Assembly (NCBI RefSeq): GCF_026342355.1
Contig: NZ_JAPEMV010000001.1
Coordinates: 1,426,001 to 1,490,000 of the forward strand
Reading direction: 5' to 3'
Origin: Streptomyces sp. NBC_00249
Lineage (GTDB): Bacteria > Actinomycetota > Actinomycetes > Streptomycetales > Streptomycetaceae
DNA: 64,000 nt
The translations under genes were made by a program, and so were the position numbers. This document shows, in pieces, positions 45,738-54,746 of this stretch. Below the pieces are notes generated by a model. The model was not told where the DNA came from, ran no database searches, and was given only the letters and a program-made list of their open reading frames with translations. The number at the start of each line of letters is the position of its first letter. The first letter of the stretch is position 1.

Positions 45738-47357
45738 ATGTCCGCACCAGCGCCGTCCCCGCTGGCCATCGTCGACGCCGAGCCCCTGCCCCGGCAGGAC
45801 GAAGTCCTCACCGAAGCGGCCCTCGCCTTCGTGGCCGAGCTCCACCGGCGGTTCGCCCCCCGCCGCGCCGAGCTCCTCGCCCGACGCGGCGAGCGGCGCG
45901 CCGAGATCGCCCGGACCTCCACCCTCGACTTCCTCCCGGACACCGCACAGGTCCGCGAGGGCGACTGGAAGGTCGCACCGGCCCCCGCCGCGCTGAACGA
46001 CCGCCGCGTGGAGATCACCGGTCCGACGGACCGCAAGATGACCATCAACGCCCTGAACTCGGGCGCCAAGGTCTGGCTCGCCGACTTCGAGGACGCCTCG
46101 GCTCCCACCTGGGAGAACGTCGTCCTCGGCCAGCTCAACCTCATCGACGCCTACGAGCGCCGCATCGACTTCACGGACGCGCGCACGGGCAAGGCCTACG
46201 CCCTGAAGCCCGCCGACCAGCTCGCCACGGTCGTCATGCGCCCGCGCGGCTGGCACCTGGAGGAGCGCCACCTGCGCTTCGAGGGCGGCGCGGCCTCCGG
46301 TTCCCTCGTGGACTTCGGCCTCTACTTCTTCCACAACGCCCAGCGCCTGATCGACCTCGGCAAGGGCCCGTACTTCTACCTCCCGAAGACGGAGTCTCAC
46401 CTGGAGGCCCGCCTCTGGAACGAGATCTTCGTCTTCGCCCAGGACTACGTCGGCATCCCGCAGGGCACCGTCCGCGCGACCGTCCTCATCGAGACCATCA
46501 CCGCGGCCTACGAGATGGAAGAGATCCTCTTCGAGCTCAAGGACCACGCGGCCGGCCTCAACGCGGGCCGCTGGGACTACCTCTTCTCGATCGTCAAGAA
46601 CTTCCGCGACGGCGGCGAGAAGTTCGTCCTGCCGGACCGCAACGCGGTCACGATGACGGCCCCGTTCATGCGCGCCTACACCGAACTCCTCGTCCGCACC
46701 TGCCACAAACGCGGCGCGCACGCCATCGGCGGCATGGCGGCCTTCATCCCGTCCCGCAAGGACGCGGAGATCAACAAGGTGGCCTTCGAGAAGGTCAAGG
46801 CCGACAAGGACCGCGAGGCCGGCGACGGCTTCGACGGCTCGTGGGTGGCCCACCCGGACCTGGTCCCGATCGCGATGGCCTCCTTCGACGCGGTCCTCGG
46901 CGACAAGCCGAACCAGAAGGACCGCCTGCGCGAGGACGTCTCGGTGGCCCCCGGCGAACTGATCGCGATCGACTCCCTGGACGCGAAGCCCACCTACGAG
47001 GGTCTGCGCAACGCCGTCCAGGTCGGCATCCGCTACATCGAGGCCTGGCTGCGCGGCCTCGGCGCGGTCGGCATCTTCGGCCTCATGGAGGACGCGGCCA
47101 CCGCCGAGATCTCGCGCTCCCAGATCTGGCAGTGGATCAACGCCGGAGTCGTCTTCGAGAACGGCGAGCTCGCCACCGCCGATCTGACCCGGAAGATCGC
47201 CACCGAGGAACTCGCCGCCATCCGCGCCGAGGTCGGCGACGAGGCCTTCACGTCCGGAAAGTGGCAGCAGGCCCACGACCTCCTCCTCCAGGTCTCCCTC
47301 GACGCCGACTACGCGGACTTCCTCACCCTCCCCGCGTACGACCAGCTCGTAGGCTGA
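45738..47357 (+). CDS. aceB: Malate synthase A
   Basis: 539 residues, the length of the A isoform. Condenses glyoxylate with acetyl-CoA to malate. Visible: VVMRPRGWHLEERHL with the active-site Arg, ATVLIETITAAYEMEEILFE with the Mg-binding Glu, DYLFSIVKNF, and catalytic Asp in FGLMEDAATAEISRSQIWQW. ATG 45738 is chosen for the AAGGAG site; an in-frame ATG-less extension of three codons exists. No isocitrate lyase is next to it, so here it likely consumes glyoxylate from allantoin. Confidence 0.95.
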   Translation: MSAPAPSPLAIVDAEPLPRQDEVLTEAALAFVAELHRRFAPRRAELLARRGERRAEIARTSTLDFLPDTAQVREGDWKVAPAPAALNDRRVEITGPTDRKMTINALNSGAKVWLADFEDASAPTWENVVLGQLNLIDAYERRIDFTDARTGKAYALKPADQLATVVMRPRGWHLEERHLRFEGGAASGSLVDFGLYFFHNAQRLIDLGKGPYFYLPKTESHLEARLWNEIFVFAQDYVGIPQGTVRATVLIETITAAYEMEEILFELKDHAAGLNAGRWDYLFSIVKNFRDGGEKFVLPDRNAVTMTAPFMRAYTELLVRTCHKRGAHAIGGMAAFIPSRKDAEINKVAFEKVKADKDREAGDGFDGSWVAHPDLVPIAMASFDAVLGDKPNQKDRLREDVSVAPGELIAIDSLDAKPTYEGLRNAVQVGIRYIEAWLRGLGAVGIFGLMEDAATAEISRSQIWQWINAGVVFENGELATADLTRKIATEELAAIRAEVGDEAFTSGKWQQAHDLLLQVSLDADYADFLTLPAYDQLVG

Positions 47358-47400
47358 CCCCCCGACTTCGACTGAAACGCACAGCAGTCGAACATCCGGT

Positions 47401-47435
47401 TCCGCCCCCGTCGCCCTCGTGGTGACGGGGGCGGA
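47401..47435. terminator. Perfect 12-bp terminator hairpin after aceB
   Basis: TCCGCCCCCGTC at 47401-47412 pairs exactly with GACGGGGGCGGA at 47424-47435 around an 11-base loop, 44 bp after the aceB stop. Confidence 0.85.
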
Positions 47436-47699
47436 GCTGTTTGCACGGGCGTTTGCCCGGCAATTTGCCGGATCGTGAACGGAGTTGCCCGCACGGGGCG
47501 AAGCGGAAGCGGTCAACGGGCACGGGGCGGCCGAACGAACGGTCGGGCGTTACTTCATCGTAACCTTGCTGTACCTAGCGGTAACAAGTGGGCGCGTGTC
47601 ACCTTTCCGATGCCACCGGCGCCGGCGGTACCCCCACTTTCCACGCCACGCAGCGAAGTTGTCGGCAACTTCGGCGTGGCCGACCGCAGGAGTTCCGCA
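47436..47699 (+). promoter_or_regulatory. Promoter region of secreted esterase with palindromes
   Basis: There is no gene. CCGGCAA-T-TTGCCGG at 47457-47471 is a perfect palindrome beside two further TTTGC words. GTTAC-N6-GTAAC lies at 47549-47564, with another GTAAC at 47581-47585. The GTTAC-N6-GTAAC word also precedes the secreted S15-like hydrolase gene. Confidence 0.5.
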
Positions 47700-48893
47700 G
47701 TGATCGGATTCCGCAAGGACGGCAAGGACCGGGCCGCGCGCAGTCGTGTGCGACGACTGGCCGGCGCCGGGATGGTTGTACCGCTCGCCGTCGGGGCGCT
47801 GCTCGCCGGCGGGGCCGGGACGTCGGCGGCCAGCCCCGGGAACGGGCCCACCGCCGTGGTGTCCATGGGCGACAGTTACATCTCCGGCGAGGCCGGACGC
47901 TGGAAGGGCAACAGCCTGACCAACAGCGGCAGCAGGAACGGCACCGACCGGGCATGGGTCAGCGGCAGTTCCTACGACCCCTCCAAGGTCTACGGCGCCA
48001 CCGCCGGCGGCTGCCACCGCTCGGACTCGGCCGAGGTGCTGAGCGCGGGCGCGATCGCCGACACGGCCGTCAACCTGGCCTGTTCGGGCGCCACCTCGCA
48101 GAACGTCTTCCGGGCGTCCAACGGGGGCGTGGCCTTCAAGGGTGAGGCCCCGCAGGCCGACCAGCTCGCGGCCGTCGCCGCGAGCCGCGACGTGAAGGTC
48201 ATCGCGCTGTCCATCGGCGGGAACGACCTGGGCTTCGCCGACATCATCAAGGACTGCGCGTACGACTTCGTGCTGTGGGGCTCCTACTGCTACGACGACC
48301 AGCAGGCCGGGGTCGACCAGAAGATCGACGCGGTGATGGCGGGCGTCGGCAAGTCCGTCGACGAGATCCGGGCCGTGATGCGCGCCGCCGGGTACGCGGA
48401 CTCCTCGTACCGGATCGTCCTGCAGTCGTACCCGTCTCCGATCCCCCGGGGTGCGGAGAACCGCTACACCCAGAGCGACTGGAGCCGCCTCAACACCGGC
48501 GGCTGCCCCTTCTGGAACCGGGACTCGGACTGGGCGCGGGACTCGCTGGTGCCGCAGATCGCGGGCCGCATCAAGTCGGTCGCCGCGGCCAAGGGCGTGC
48601 AGTTCCTGGACCTGAAGGACATGATGCAGGGGCGTGAGGTCTGCGCCAAGGCGAGCAAGCAGGTCAGCTCCACGTCGGCGGCGTCCGGCAGGACCAGCGA
48701 GTGGGCGCGCTGGATCGACAACAACGAGTCCCAGGGCCTGATCCAGGAGTCCATGCACCCGAACTACTTCGGCCAGCTGGCCGTCGGGCGCTGCCTGGCC
48801 CTCGCGGTGGCCCAGCCCGCCAACTCCGCCTCCGGCTGCAAGAACACCGCCGGCGGCGACCACACCGGGATGTACCTGACCCCGGCCCCGTAA
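47700..48893 (+). CDS. Secreted SGNH/GDSL hydrolase
   Basis: 397 residues from GTG 47700, with AGGAG 7 bases upstream. The signal peptide spans about residues 18-45 (RLAGAGMVVPLAVGALLAGG). Block I VVSMGDSYISGEAGR gives Ser59, block III is SIGGNDLGF, and the C-terminal His is in ESMHPNYFGQLAVGRC. Six or more Cys in the mature part suggest disulfides. Esterase or lipase secreted into the medium; substrate unknown. Confidence 0.88.
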   Translation: MIGFRKDGKDRAARSRVRRLAGAGMVVPLAVGALLAGGAGTSAASPGNGPTAVVSMGDSYISGEAGRWKGNSLTNSGSRNGTDRAWVSGSSYDPSKVYGATAGGCHRSDSAEVLSAGAIADTAVNLACSGATSQNVFRASNGGVAFKGEAPQADQLAAVAASRDVKVIALSIGGNDLGFADIIKDCAYDFVLWGSYCYDDQQAGVDQKIDAVMAGVGKSVDEIRAVMRAAGYADSSYRIVLQSYPSPIPRGAENRYTQSDWSRLNTGGCPFWNRDSDWARDSLVPQIAGRIKSVAAAKGVQFLDLKDMMQGREVCAKASKQVSSTSAASGRTSEWARWIDNNESQGLIQESMHPNYFGQLAVGRCLALAVAQPANSASGCKNTAGGDHTGMYLTPAP

Positions 48894-48934
48894 ACCGGAT
48901 GAGCGGCGCGGGGTGGGCTGTCAGGATCAGGATC

Positions 48935-49567
48935 ATGACAGCCCACTCCGCACGTCCCGCCCACTCCCCGCGTCCCGCCCGCCTCGACCGGCCCAGTCTG
49001 TACATCTCCGTCGACATCGAGGCCGACGGCCCCGTACCCGGCCCGTACTCGATGATCAGCTTCGGGGCCTGTGTCGCAGGACGGCAGGACGGCGCCACGT
49101 ACACGGCCGCCGATCCCGAGCGGCAGACCTTCTACCGCGAACTGCGCCCCATCAGCGACCGCTGGGTGGACGCGGCGCTCGCCGTCAGCGGCCTCGACCG
49201 CGACCGGCTGCTGAGCGAGGGCGCCGACCCGGCCGTGGCCATGGCGGAGTTCCGCGCGTGGGTGCGGGAGGTGTCCGCCGGGGCGCAGCCCGTGATGTGC
49301 GCGTACCCGGCCTCCTTCGACTGGAGCTTCCTGTACTGGTACCTGATCGAGTTCGGTGACGACAGCCCCTTCGGCCACTCCGGCTGCCTGGACATGAAGA
49401 CCCTCTACGCGACGAAGGCCCGCGTCCCGCTGCGCGCCGCCGTGAAGGGGCGCATGCCCCGCTCCCTCCTCTCGCGCCGGCCCCACACGCACCACGCGCT
49501 CGACGACGCGATGGAGCAGGCGGACCTGATGAGCAACCTGATGCTGTGGGAGCCCGACGCGCGGTGA
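48935..49567 (+). CDS. DEDDh-type 3'-5' exonuclease
   Basis: 210 residues. Exo I motif SVDIEADGPVPGPYSMISFG gives the Asp/Glu pair. Exo II is around CAYPASFDWSFL and Exo III is HHALDDAMEQADL with His and Asp. Short stand-alone nuclease domain like RNase T/DnaQ relatives. Substrate, DNA or RNA, is not defined. It sits 41 bp downstream of the esterase gene. Confidence 0.82.
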   Translation: MTAHSARPAHSPRPARLDRPSLYISVDIEADGPVPGPYSMISFGACVAGRQDGATYTAADPERQTFYRELRPISDRWVDAALAVSGLDRDRLLSEGADPAVAMAEFRAWVREVSAGAQPVMCAYPASFDWSFLYWYLIEFGDDSPFGHSGCLDMKTLYATKARVPLRAAVKGRMPRSLLSRRPHTHHALDDAMEQADLMSNLMLWEPDAR

Positions 49568-49589
49568 CGGACGGTCGGGCCGGCCCGGG

Positions 49590-50660
49590 TCAGGCCGCCC
49601 GGTCCGGGTCCTGCCGGAGGGCGGTCAGGGCCGTGGTGAAGGCGTCCCGGCAGCGCAGCCAGTCCGGGTCCGGGGACGGTGCGTGCAGGGCGGCGAGCTT
49701 GGGCAGGAGGTCCGCCGAGAAGGCGCGGGCCGCCTCCGCCGGGAGCAGCGACGGGAGGTTGTCGATGGCGATCACGTCGAGCGGCCGGGGTGCGCCGCGC
49801 AGCCGCAGGGCCGGGGCGGTCCAGTCGGTGAGCCGGTCGTAGACGGGCAGCAGGTGCAGGTCGGAGCCGGTGTCGCAGGTGATGTCGGCGATGACCGACA
49901 GCCTGCGGGGTCCGGCGTCGAGGTCGGCGGGGGTCAGGAAGGGCGGCGCGGGCCGGTCGGTGAGGACCGCGTTGACGAGGATGTCGTGGTCCAGGAGCGC
50001 GCCCCGGTCCAGTCGGCGGGTGGCGGCGCGGCCCCAGCGGGTGACGTGTATCCCGGCGGTGGTGAGGGCGTCGCAGGCGCCCCGGCCGCTGCGGCCGTCC
50101 GGGCCGATCACCAGGGCCCGCAACCCGTCGGGCGGTGAGGCCCGCAGGCGCGCGTCGAGCTCCGGCCGGGGCAGCGGGACCAGCGGGGCGCTCAGCAGGC
50201 CCCGCGCGTGCAGTGCGGCCAGGGCGGCGCCCGCGTAGCCGGCCCAGTAGCCGAAGGCGGCCAGCCTGCGGCCCTGCGCGTCGGCGAGGTACTCCAGGTC
50301 GAGCAGGGTCCCGCCGCCCGCGGCGAAGCGGCGCAGCAGCTCGGGGCCCTGCGGCTGCCCCTTGTAGGCGTGCCCGAAGTAGACGTGCCGGTGGTGCAGG
50401 AGCTCGGGCGCCGCCGGGAGTTCCTTCAGCCCCAGGACGTACGCCGACCCGGGCGCGGCCCCCGCCCAGGAGCCGGCCGGGGCGGTGGCGCAGCCGACGG
50501 CCGCGTACTCCTCCAGCGGGAAGACCCGGTGGGCGGAGTCCTCCACGGTGATCCGTACGCCCTGGCGGACGAGCCGCGCGGCGTCGTCGGGGGTCAGGGG
50601 CGCACGCCGTTCGGTGGGGCGGGTCTCGCTGCGCATCCAGAGCTGCGGAAGGTCTGCCAT
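49590..50660 (-). CDS. Saccharopine dehydrogenase-like protein
   Basis: 356 residues. AlaDh/PNT N-terminal fold: MADLPQLWMRSETRPTERRA with the Arg-Pro-Glu region, RQGVRITVEDSAHRVFPLEE, LGLKELP, and VYFGHAYKGQPQGPELLRRF. A Rossmann segment follows (LRALVIGPDGRSGRGACDAL) and VIADITCDTGSDLHLLPVY. This is the fungal LYS1-like group found in actinobacteria. It may act on saccharopine or a related imine in lysine metabolism. Confidence 0.85.
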   Translation of the reverse strand: MADLPQLWMRSETRPTERRAPLTPDDAARLVRQGVRITVEDSAHRVFPLEEYAAVGCATAPAGSWAGAAPGSAYVLGLKELPAAPELLHHRHVYFGHAYKGQPQGPELLRRFAAGGGTLLDLEYLADAQGRRLAAFGYWAGYAGAALAALHARGLLSAPLVPLPRPELDARLRASPPDGLRALVIGPDGRSGRGACDALTTAGIHVTRWGRAATRRLDRGALLDHDILVNAVLTDRPAPPFLTPADLDAGPRRLSVIADITCDTGSDLHLLPVYDRLTDWTAPALRLRGAPRPLDVIAIDNLPSLLPAEAARAFSADLLPKLAALHAPSPDPDWLRCRDAFTTALTALRQDPDRAA

Positions 50661-51266
50661 CGCTGTACCGCCTGTCGGCTCGGAGGAGGTGGGGACGGCC
50701 GCCCCATCCCCCTCCTGCGGGCGCGGCGGCGCACCACGGGCGGTGGGAGCCGGCCGCAGGAGGGGAGGGCGTGGCGTGCGGTACGCGGGCCCCGGTCCGA
50801 CGGCTCCCGCGTGCGCAGGGAATGTCTTTCCGCGCGGCGCCGGGCGCACGCCGGATCGGCGCGGCAACTCCCGGCCCGTGCACACCCCTTGTCCCGCCCG
50901 TCGACCTGCGGCTCAGCGTTCCGGCAGGAGCACGCGCAGCGGGACTGCTCGTAGTGCCCGAGGTCCGCCTCCAACGCGGCCGGCAGCTCCACCGAGAGGG
51001 TCTGCCCGAGCCGGTCGTCCAGGGCCAGCTGGATCTCCAGGGCGCGCAGCAGCTCCGCGCGGGGGCGGGACGGCCCTCGTGGCGCTGGACCACGGCGTGG
51101 TCACAGCCGGCCCAGGAGCGGGGTCATCGCGAGGCGCAGCTCGGGCAGTTCCCGTACGGGCAGGGCGCGCCTCCCGCTGCGAACTGGACGGACGGGCCGC
51201 CGCCTGCGCACGGTCCGCCCGGACATCTGGCAGGACCCGGCCGGCGGCGGCCCGTTCGGACGAAAC
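50661..51266. other. Intergenic region with possible decayed coding sequence
   Basis: No intact gene is convincing. On the minus strand, 50930-51062 translates as protein-like helices (AELLRALEIQLALDDRL, then ELPAALEADLGHYEQSRCAC) without a start. Protein-like fragments in the two other minus frames lie just upstream (PCPYGNCPSCASR ending near 51124; MTPLLGRL; DHAVVQRHEGRPAP). A 12-bp inverted repeat CCCCTCCTGCGG (50709-50720) with its mirror at 50754-50765 precedes the saccharopine-like gene. The pattern may be a frameshifted relic; evidence is weak. Confidence 0.3.
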
Positions 51267-51323
51267 GCGTGCGGCGGTGCGCACGCCACACCCGCAGTGG
51301 GTGGCGTACGCACCGCCGCACGC
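51267..51323. terminator. Very strong terminator hairpin after nucleobase permease
   Basis: GCGTGCGGCGGTGCG (51267-51281) pairs perfectly with 51309-51323, and after one mismatch another 7 bp pair (51283-51289 with 51301-51307), leaving an 11-base loop. It lies 54 bp downstream of the permease stop. Confidence 0.85.
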
Positions 51324-51377
51324 GCCGTCGGACGGTGAACCAGCCCTGGAGCCAAGCTGATTGACGGTCCGTCAGTG

Positions 51378-52781
51378 TCAGTGCACGAAGGCCGGTTCCG
51401 GTGCGGTCTCCTCCGTCCCCGCGTCCTTCTTCGCGCCGAGGTGGTTGAAGGCCAGGTTGAGGAGGATCGCCACCACGCAGCCCGTGCTGATCCCGGAGTC
51501 GAGGACGACCAGGAGGTCCTTCGGGAAGGCGTGGTAGAAGTCCGGGGCGGCGATCGGGATCAGGCCGATGCCGACCGCGGCGGCCACGATCAGGGCGTTC
51601 TCGCCCTTCTCCATGGCCGCGCCCGCCAGGGTCTGGATGCCGCTGGCCGCGACCGAGCCGAACAGGACGACGCCGGCGCCGCCCAGGACGGGCAGCGGGA
51701 CGACCCCGATGACGGAGGCGGCCATCGGGCACAGGCCCAGCAGGATCAGGATGCCGCCGCCGGCTGCGACGACGAACCGGCTGCGCACCTTGGTCATCGC
51801 GACGAGTCCGATGTTCTGTGCGAAGGCGCTGCACATGAAGCCGTTGAACAGCGGGCTGAGCGCGCTGCCGAGGGTGTCGGCGCGCAGGCCGCCCTCGATG
51901 GTCTTCGCGTCCGCCGGCCGGCCGACGATCTTGCCGAGGGCCAGGATGTCGGCGGTGGACTCGGTCATGCAGACGAGCATGACGATGCACATCGAGATGA
52001 TGGCGGCGACCTGGAACTGCGGGGCGCCGAAGTGGAAGGGCGTGGGGAAGCCGATGATGTCGGCGTTGCGCACGGCGTCGAAGCTGGTCATGTCGAGGGG
52101 TATCGCGATCAGCGTTCCCGCGACCAGGCCGAGCAGGATGGAGATCTGCTGGAGGAAGCCGCGCAGGAACTTGCGCATCGCCAGGACGATCACCAGGGTC
52201 AGGGCGGCCATGCCGATGTTCTGCATGGAGCCGTAGTCGGTGGCGGTGCGGTTCCCGCCCTGCGACCAGTTGAAGGCCACCGGGAGCAGTGAGACGCCGA
52301 TCAGCGTGATCACGGTGCCGGTGACGACGGGCGGGAAGAAGCGGACGAGCTTCCCGAAGTAGGGGGCGGCGAGGAAGCCGACCAGTCCGGCGACGATGAT
52401 CGCGCCGAAGATGATGGGGATGGCGTTGTCCCCCTCCCCCTTTCCGATGGCGATCATCGGGGTCACTCCGGCGAAGGAGACGCCGTTGACGAAGGGGAGT
52501 TTGGCGCCGATCTTCCAGAACCCGAGGGTCTGGAGGAGGGTGGCGAGGCCTGCGGTGAAGAGGGAGGCGCCCATCAGGAAGGCGGTCTCGGTGGCGGAGA
52601 GCCCGACGGCGGGACCGACGATCATGGGCGGGGCAACGACCCCCGCGTACATGGCGGCCACGTGCTGGAGACCGCTCGTGAACATCTTCAGCGGAGGCAA
52701 GGTCTCGTCGACCGGGTGTTTCTCCCCGGAGACCTGCGGTACTGCGACTGCATCTTTGCGAAACCTGGGCGTTGCTGCCAC
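51378..52781 (-). CDS. Nucleobase:cation symporter, uracil/xanthine permease family
   Basis: 467 residues, about 12-14 helices (NCS2). GTG 52779-52781 follows GGAGGAAG. Family markers: LQHVAAMYAGVVAPPMIVG near residue 35 and the substrate motif QNIGLVAMTKVRSR near 310 (the NAT signature Q-N-x-G-x3-x-T-x-V-x-S-R). This motif favours xanthine or urate type substrates over uracil. It is downstream of 8-oxoguanine deaminase on the same strand, so purine uptake is the likely role. Confidence 0.9.
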   Translation of the reverse strand: MAATPRFRKDAVAVPQVSGEKHPVDETLPPLKMFTSGLQHVAAMYAGVVAPPMIVGPAVGLSATETAFLMGASLFTAGLATLLQTLGFWKIGAKLPFVNGVSFAGVTPMIAIGKGEGDNAIPIIFGAIIVAGLVGFLAAPYFGKLVRFFPPVVTGTVITLIGVSLLPVAFNWSQGGNRTATDYGSMQNIGMAALTLVIVLAMRKFLRGFLQQISILLGLVAGTLIAIPLDMTSFDAVRNADIIGFPTPFHFGAPQFQVAAIISMCIVMLVCMTESTADILALGKIVGRPADAKTIEGGLRADTLGSALSPLFNGFMCSAFAQNIGLVAMTKVRSRFVVAAGGGILILLGLCPMAASVIGVVPLPVLGGAGVVLFGSVAASGIQTLAGAAMEKGENALIVAAAVGIGLIPIAAPDFYHAFPKDLLVVLDSGISTGCVVAILLNLAFNHLGAKKDAGTEETAPEPAFVH

Positions 52782-53151
52782 GGCTTCCTCCGGTCGGTTA
52801 AACACGTCGGCAGGGACGTGGGTGTCTTGGAGGTGGTGCGAAAGCGTGCTGGTCGAGCCTGTATGGAGTTGTGGGTACCGCGAATGTGCTGTCCCAAGAG
52901 GTGCGGAAACGATTCGCCCGAGTCGTTCCGCGCTGGTGCTGCACGGCCTGCCCGAGGGCTGGCGGTGCCGTGGCGATGGCAGTGGCACGAGATGTGCGCC
53001 GCACCGCGGTGCCGGCGCCGTCACGAGTCACCGCCCCCGGGGGCGCCTTCGGATCTCTCCTCGGGCGCGACCCGGGAACGGCTGCCGCGGACCCCGCTCG
53101 GGCCCGCGGCCGCCGGTCGAGGGCCGTCCCCCCCGACCGGACTCCGTGGGA
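52782..53151 (-). other. Promoter/leader region of nucleobase permease
   Basis: No gene was found in these 370 bp. An imperfect inverted repeat, GCGGAAACGA (52903-52912) against TCGTTCCGC (52923-52931), lies about 120 bp before the permease start and may be an operator or leader hairpin. No known purine riboswitch core is visible. Confidence 0.4.
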
Positions 53152-54555
53152 TCAGGCCTGCGCGGAGATCCGCGCGAGGCGCTGGGCCTCTTCCCGCGTG
53201 GACACGGCGATGGCGTCCTCGTCGGCGAAGAGGAGGCGGTTGTTCTCGACGATCTGCTTGCCGTTGACGAACGACGCGGTGACCGGGGCCGCCGCACCGA
53301 AGACCAGGGCGGTGACCGGGTCGGCGATCGAGGAGTGCAGGAAGGTGCTCAGGTTCCACAGCACCAGGTCGGCGCACTTGCCGACCTCGAGCGAACCGAT
53401 GTTGTCGGCGCGGCCGAGGACCTGGGCGCCGCCGTAGGTACCGAGGCGCAGGGCCTGGCGCGCGTTGAGGGCGCGCTCGCGGTGAACCGGGTTCAGGCGG
53501 TTGATCAGGAGCGCGTTGCGCAGCTCGGTGTGCAGCTCGCCGGACTCGTTGGAGGCGGTGCCGTCCACGCCGAGGCCGACCGGGACGCCGGCGGCCAGCA
53601 TGTCCGGGACGCGGGCGATGCCGGCGGCCAGACGGGCGTTGGAGGACGGGCAGTGCGCGACACCGGTCTTGGTGCGGGCGAACGCGGCGATGTCGGAGTC
53701 GTTCATGTGGACGCTGTGCGCCATCCACACGTCCTCGCCGAGCCAGCCGGTCGACTCGAAGTAGTCGGTCGGGCCCATGCCGAACAGTTCCTTGCAGAAC
53801 TGCTCCTCCTCGACGGTCTCGGAGCCGTGCGTGTGCAGGCGCACACCGAGGCGGCGGGCCAGCTCGGCGCCCTGCTTCAGCAGCTCGGTGGAGACGGAGA
53901 AGGGGGAGCAGGGGGCGACGGCGACCTGGGTCATCGAGTCGAAGGAGGCGTCGTGGTACTTCTTGACGGTCGCCTCGGTGTCGGCGAGCGCACCCTCGAG
54001 GGTCTCGACGGCGTGGTCCGGCGGCAGGCCGCCGTCCTTCTCGCTGCGGTCCATCGAGCCGCGGGCGAGGGTGAAGCGGACACCCATCTCGGACGCGGCG
54101 CGGATGATCGAGCCGGACAGGTCGCCGGAGCCCTTGGGGAAGACGTAGTGGTGGTCCATCGCGGTGGTGACGCCACCCTTGGCCATCGCGGCCAGGGAGC
54201 CCTGCGCGGCCGTGTACGTCATCTGCTCGTCGATGCGCGCCCAGGTCGGGTACAGCGAGACGAGCCAGTTGAAGAGGTTGTGGTCGGTGGCCAGGCCACG
54301 CGTGATCCACTGGTAGAAGTGGTGGTGCGTGTTGACCAGACCGGGAGTCACGAGGTGCCCGGTGCCGTCGATGCGGCGGACTACGTTCTCGAGGTTCTCG
54401 GGGGCCTTGCCCGCGCCGATGGACTCGATCTTGTTGCCGGCGACGACCACGTGACCCGAGGCGTACTCGGTGTCGTTCGCGTCGACCGTCGCGATCGCAC
54501 AGTTCTCGATGACGATGCGCTCGACGGCGCTGTCATGGGCTGCCGATGCTGCCAT
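53152..54555 (-). CDS. 8-oxoguanine deaminase (amidohydrolase family)
   Basis: 467 residues. Metal ligands: VNTHHHFYQW near residue 70, VRLHTHGSE near 235, HSVHMND near 280 and GLGVDGTASNESGEL near 330. This set and the HHHFYQWITRGLA segment match the 8-oxoguanine/isocytosine deaminase group rather than guanine deaminase. The product of 8-oxoguanine deamination is urate, which the neighbouring uricase consumes. ATG 54553-54555 has GAGGAAG upstream. The gene is separated from uricase by 191 bp, including a terminator. Confidence 0.88.
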   Translation of the reverse strand: MAASAAHDSAVERIVIENCAIATVDANDTEYASGHVVVAGNKIESIGAGKAPENLENVVRRIDGTGHLVTPGLVNTHHHFYQWITRGLATDHNLFNWLVSLYPTWARIDEQMTYTAAQGSLAAMAKGGVTTAMDHHYVFPKGSGDLSGSIIRAASEMGVRFTLARGSMDRSEKDGGLPPDHAVETLEGALADTEATVKKYHDASFDSMTQVAVAPCSPFSVSTELLKQGAELARRLGVRLHTHGSETVEEEQFCKELFGMGPTDYFESTGWLGEDVWMAHSVHMNDSDIAAFARTKTGVAHCPSSNARLAAGIARVPDMLAAGVPVGLGVDGTASNESGELHTELRNALLINRLNPVHRERALNARQALRLGTYGGAQVLGRADNIGSLEVGKCADLVLWNLSTFLHSSIADPVTALVFGAAAPVTASFVNGKQIVENNRLLFADEDAIAVSTREEAQRLARISAQA

Positions 54556-54704
54556 GGGACTTCCTCGTGCTTTCAGTGGCGGTGCGGGCACGGCAAAACC
54601 CAGGGGATTTGAGTGCCGGAGCCGGGGGCCTTGACAGCTGACAGTACTGCCGCCCCATATGTTGCGTCCGGGTGCCGATTCAGGAAGTTGACGTGTGTCG
54701 CGCG

Positions 54705-54733
54705 GTCCCGGGGCCACTGCGGAGCCCCGGGAC
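54705..54733 (-). terminator. Terminator of the uraD-uraH-uricase operon
   Basis: GTCCCGGGG (54705-54713) pairs exactly with CCCCGGGAC (54725-54733) around 11 bases, with GC-rich flanks that can extend the stem. It lies 14 bp after the uricase stop. Confidence 0.7.
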
Positions 54734-54746
54734 GCGCGTGCCGCGC

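Noticed and set aside
45621..47516. 631-codon minus-strand open frame opposite malate synthase
   Set aside because: Antisense shadow; malate synthase on the plus strand has all catalytic residues.
52903..52931. Purine riboswitch upstream of the nucleobase permease
   Set aside because: There is a simple hairpin but no three-way junction or conserved purine-riboswitch core bases.
54613..54700. TTGACA and a CATATG box on the plus strand between uricase and 8-oxoguanine deaminase
   Set aside because: The spacing is 19-20 bp and no plus-strand gene follows; it would only make antisense RNA to uricase's upstream gap.
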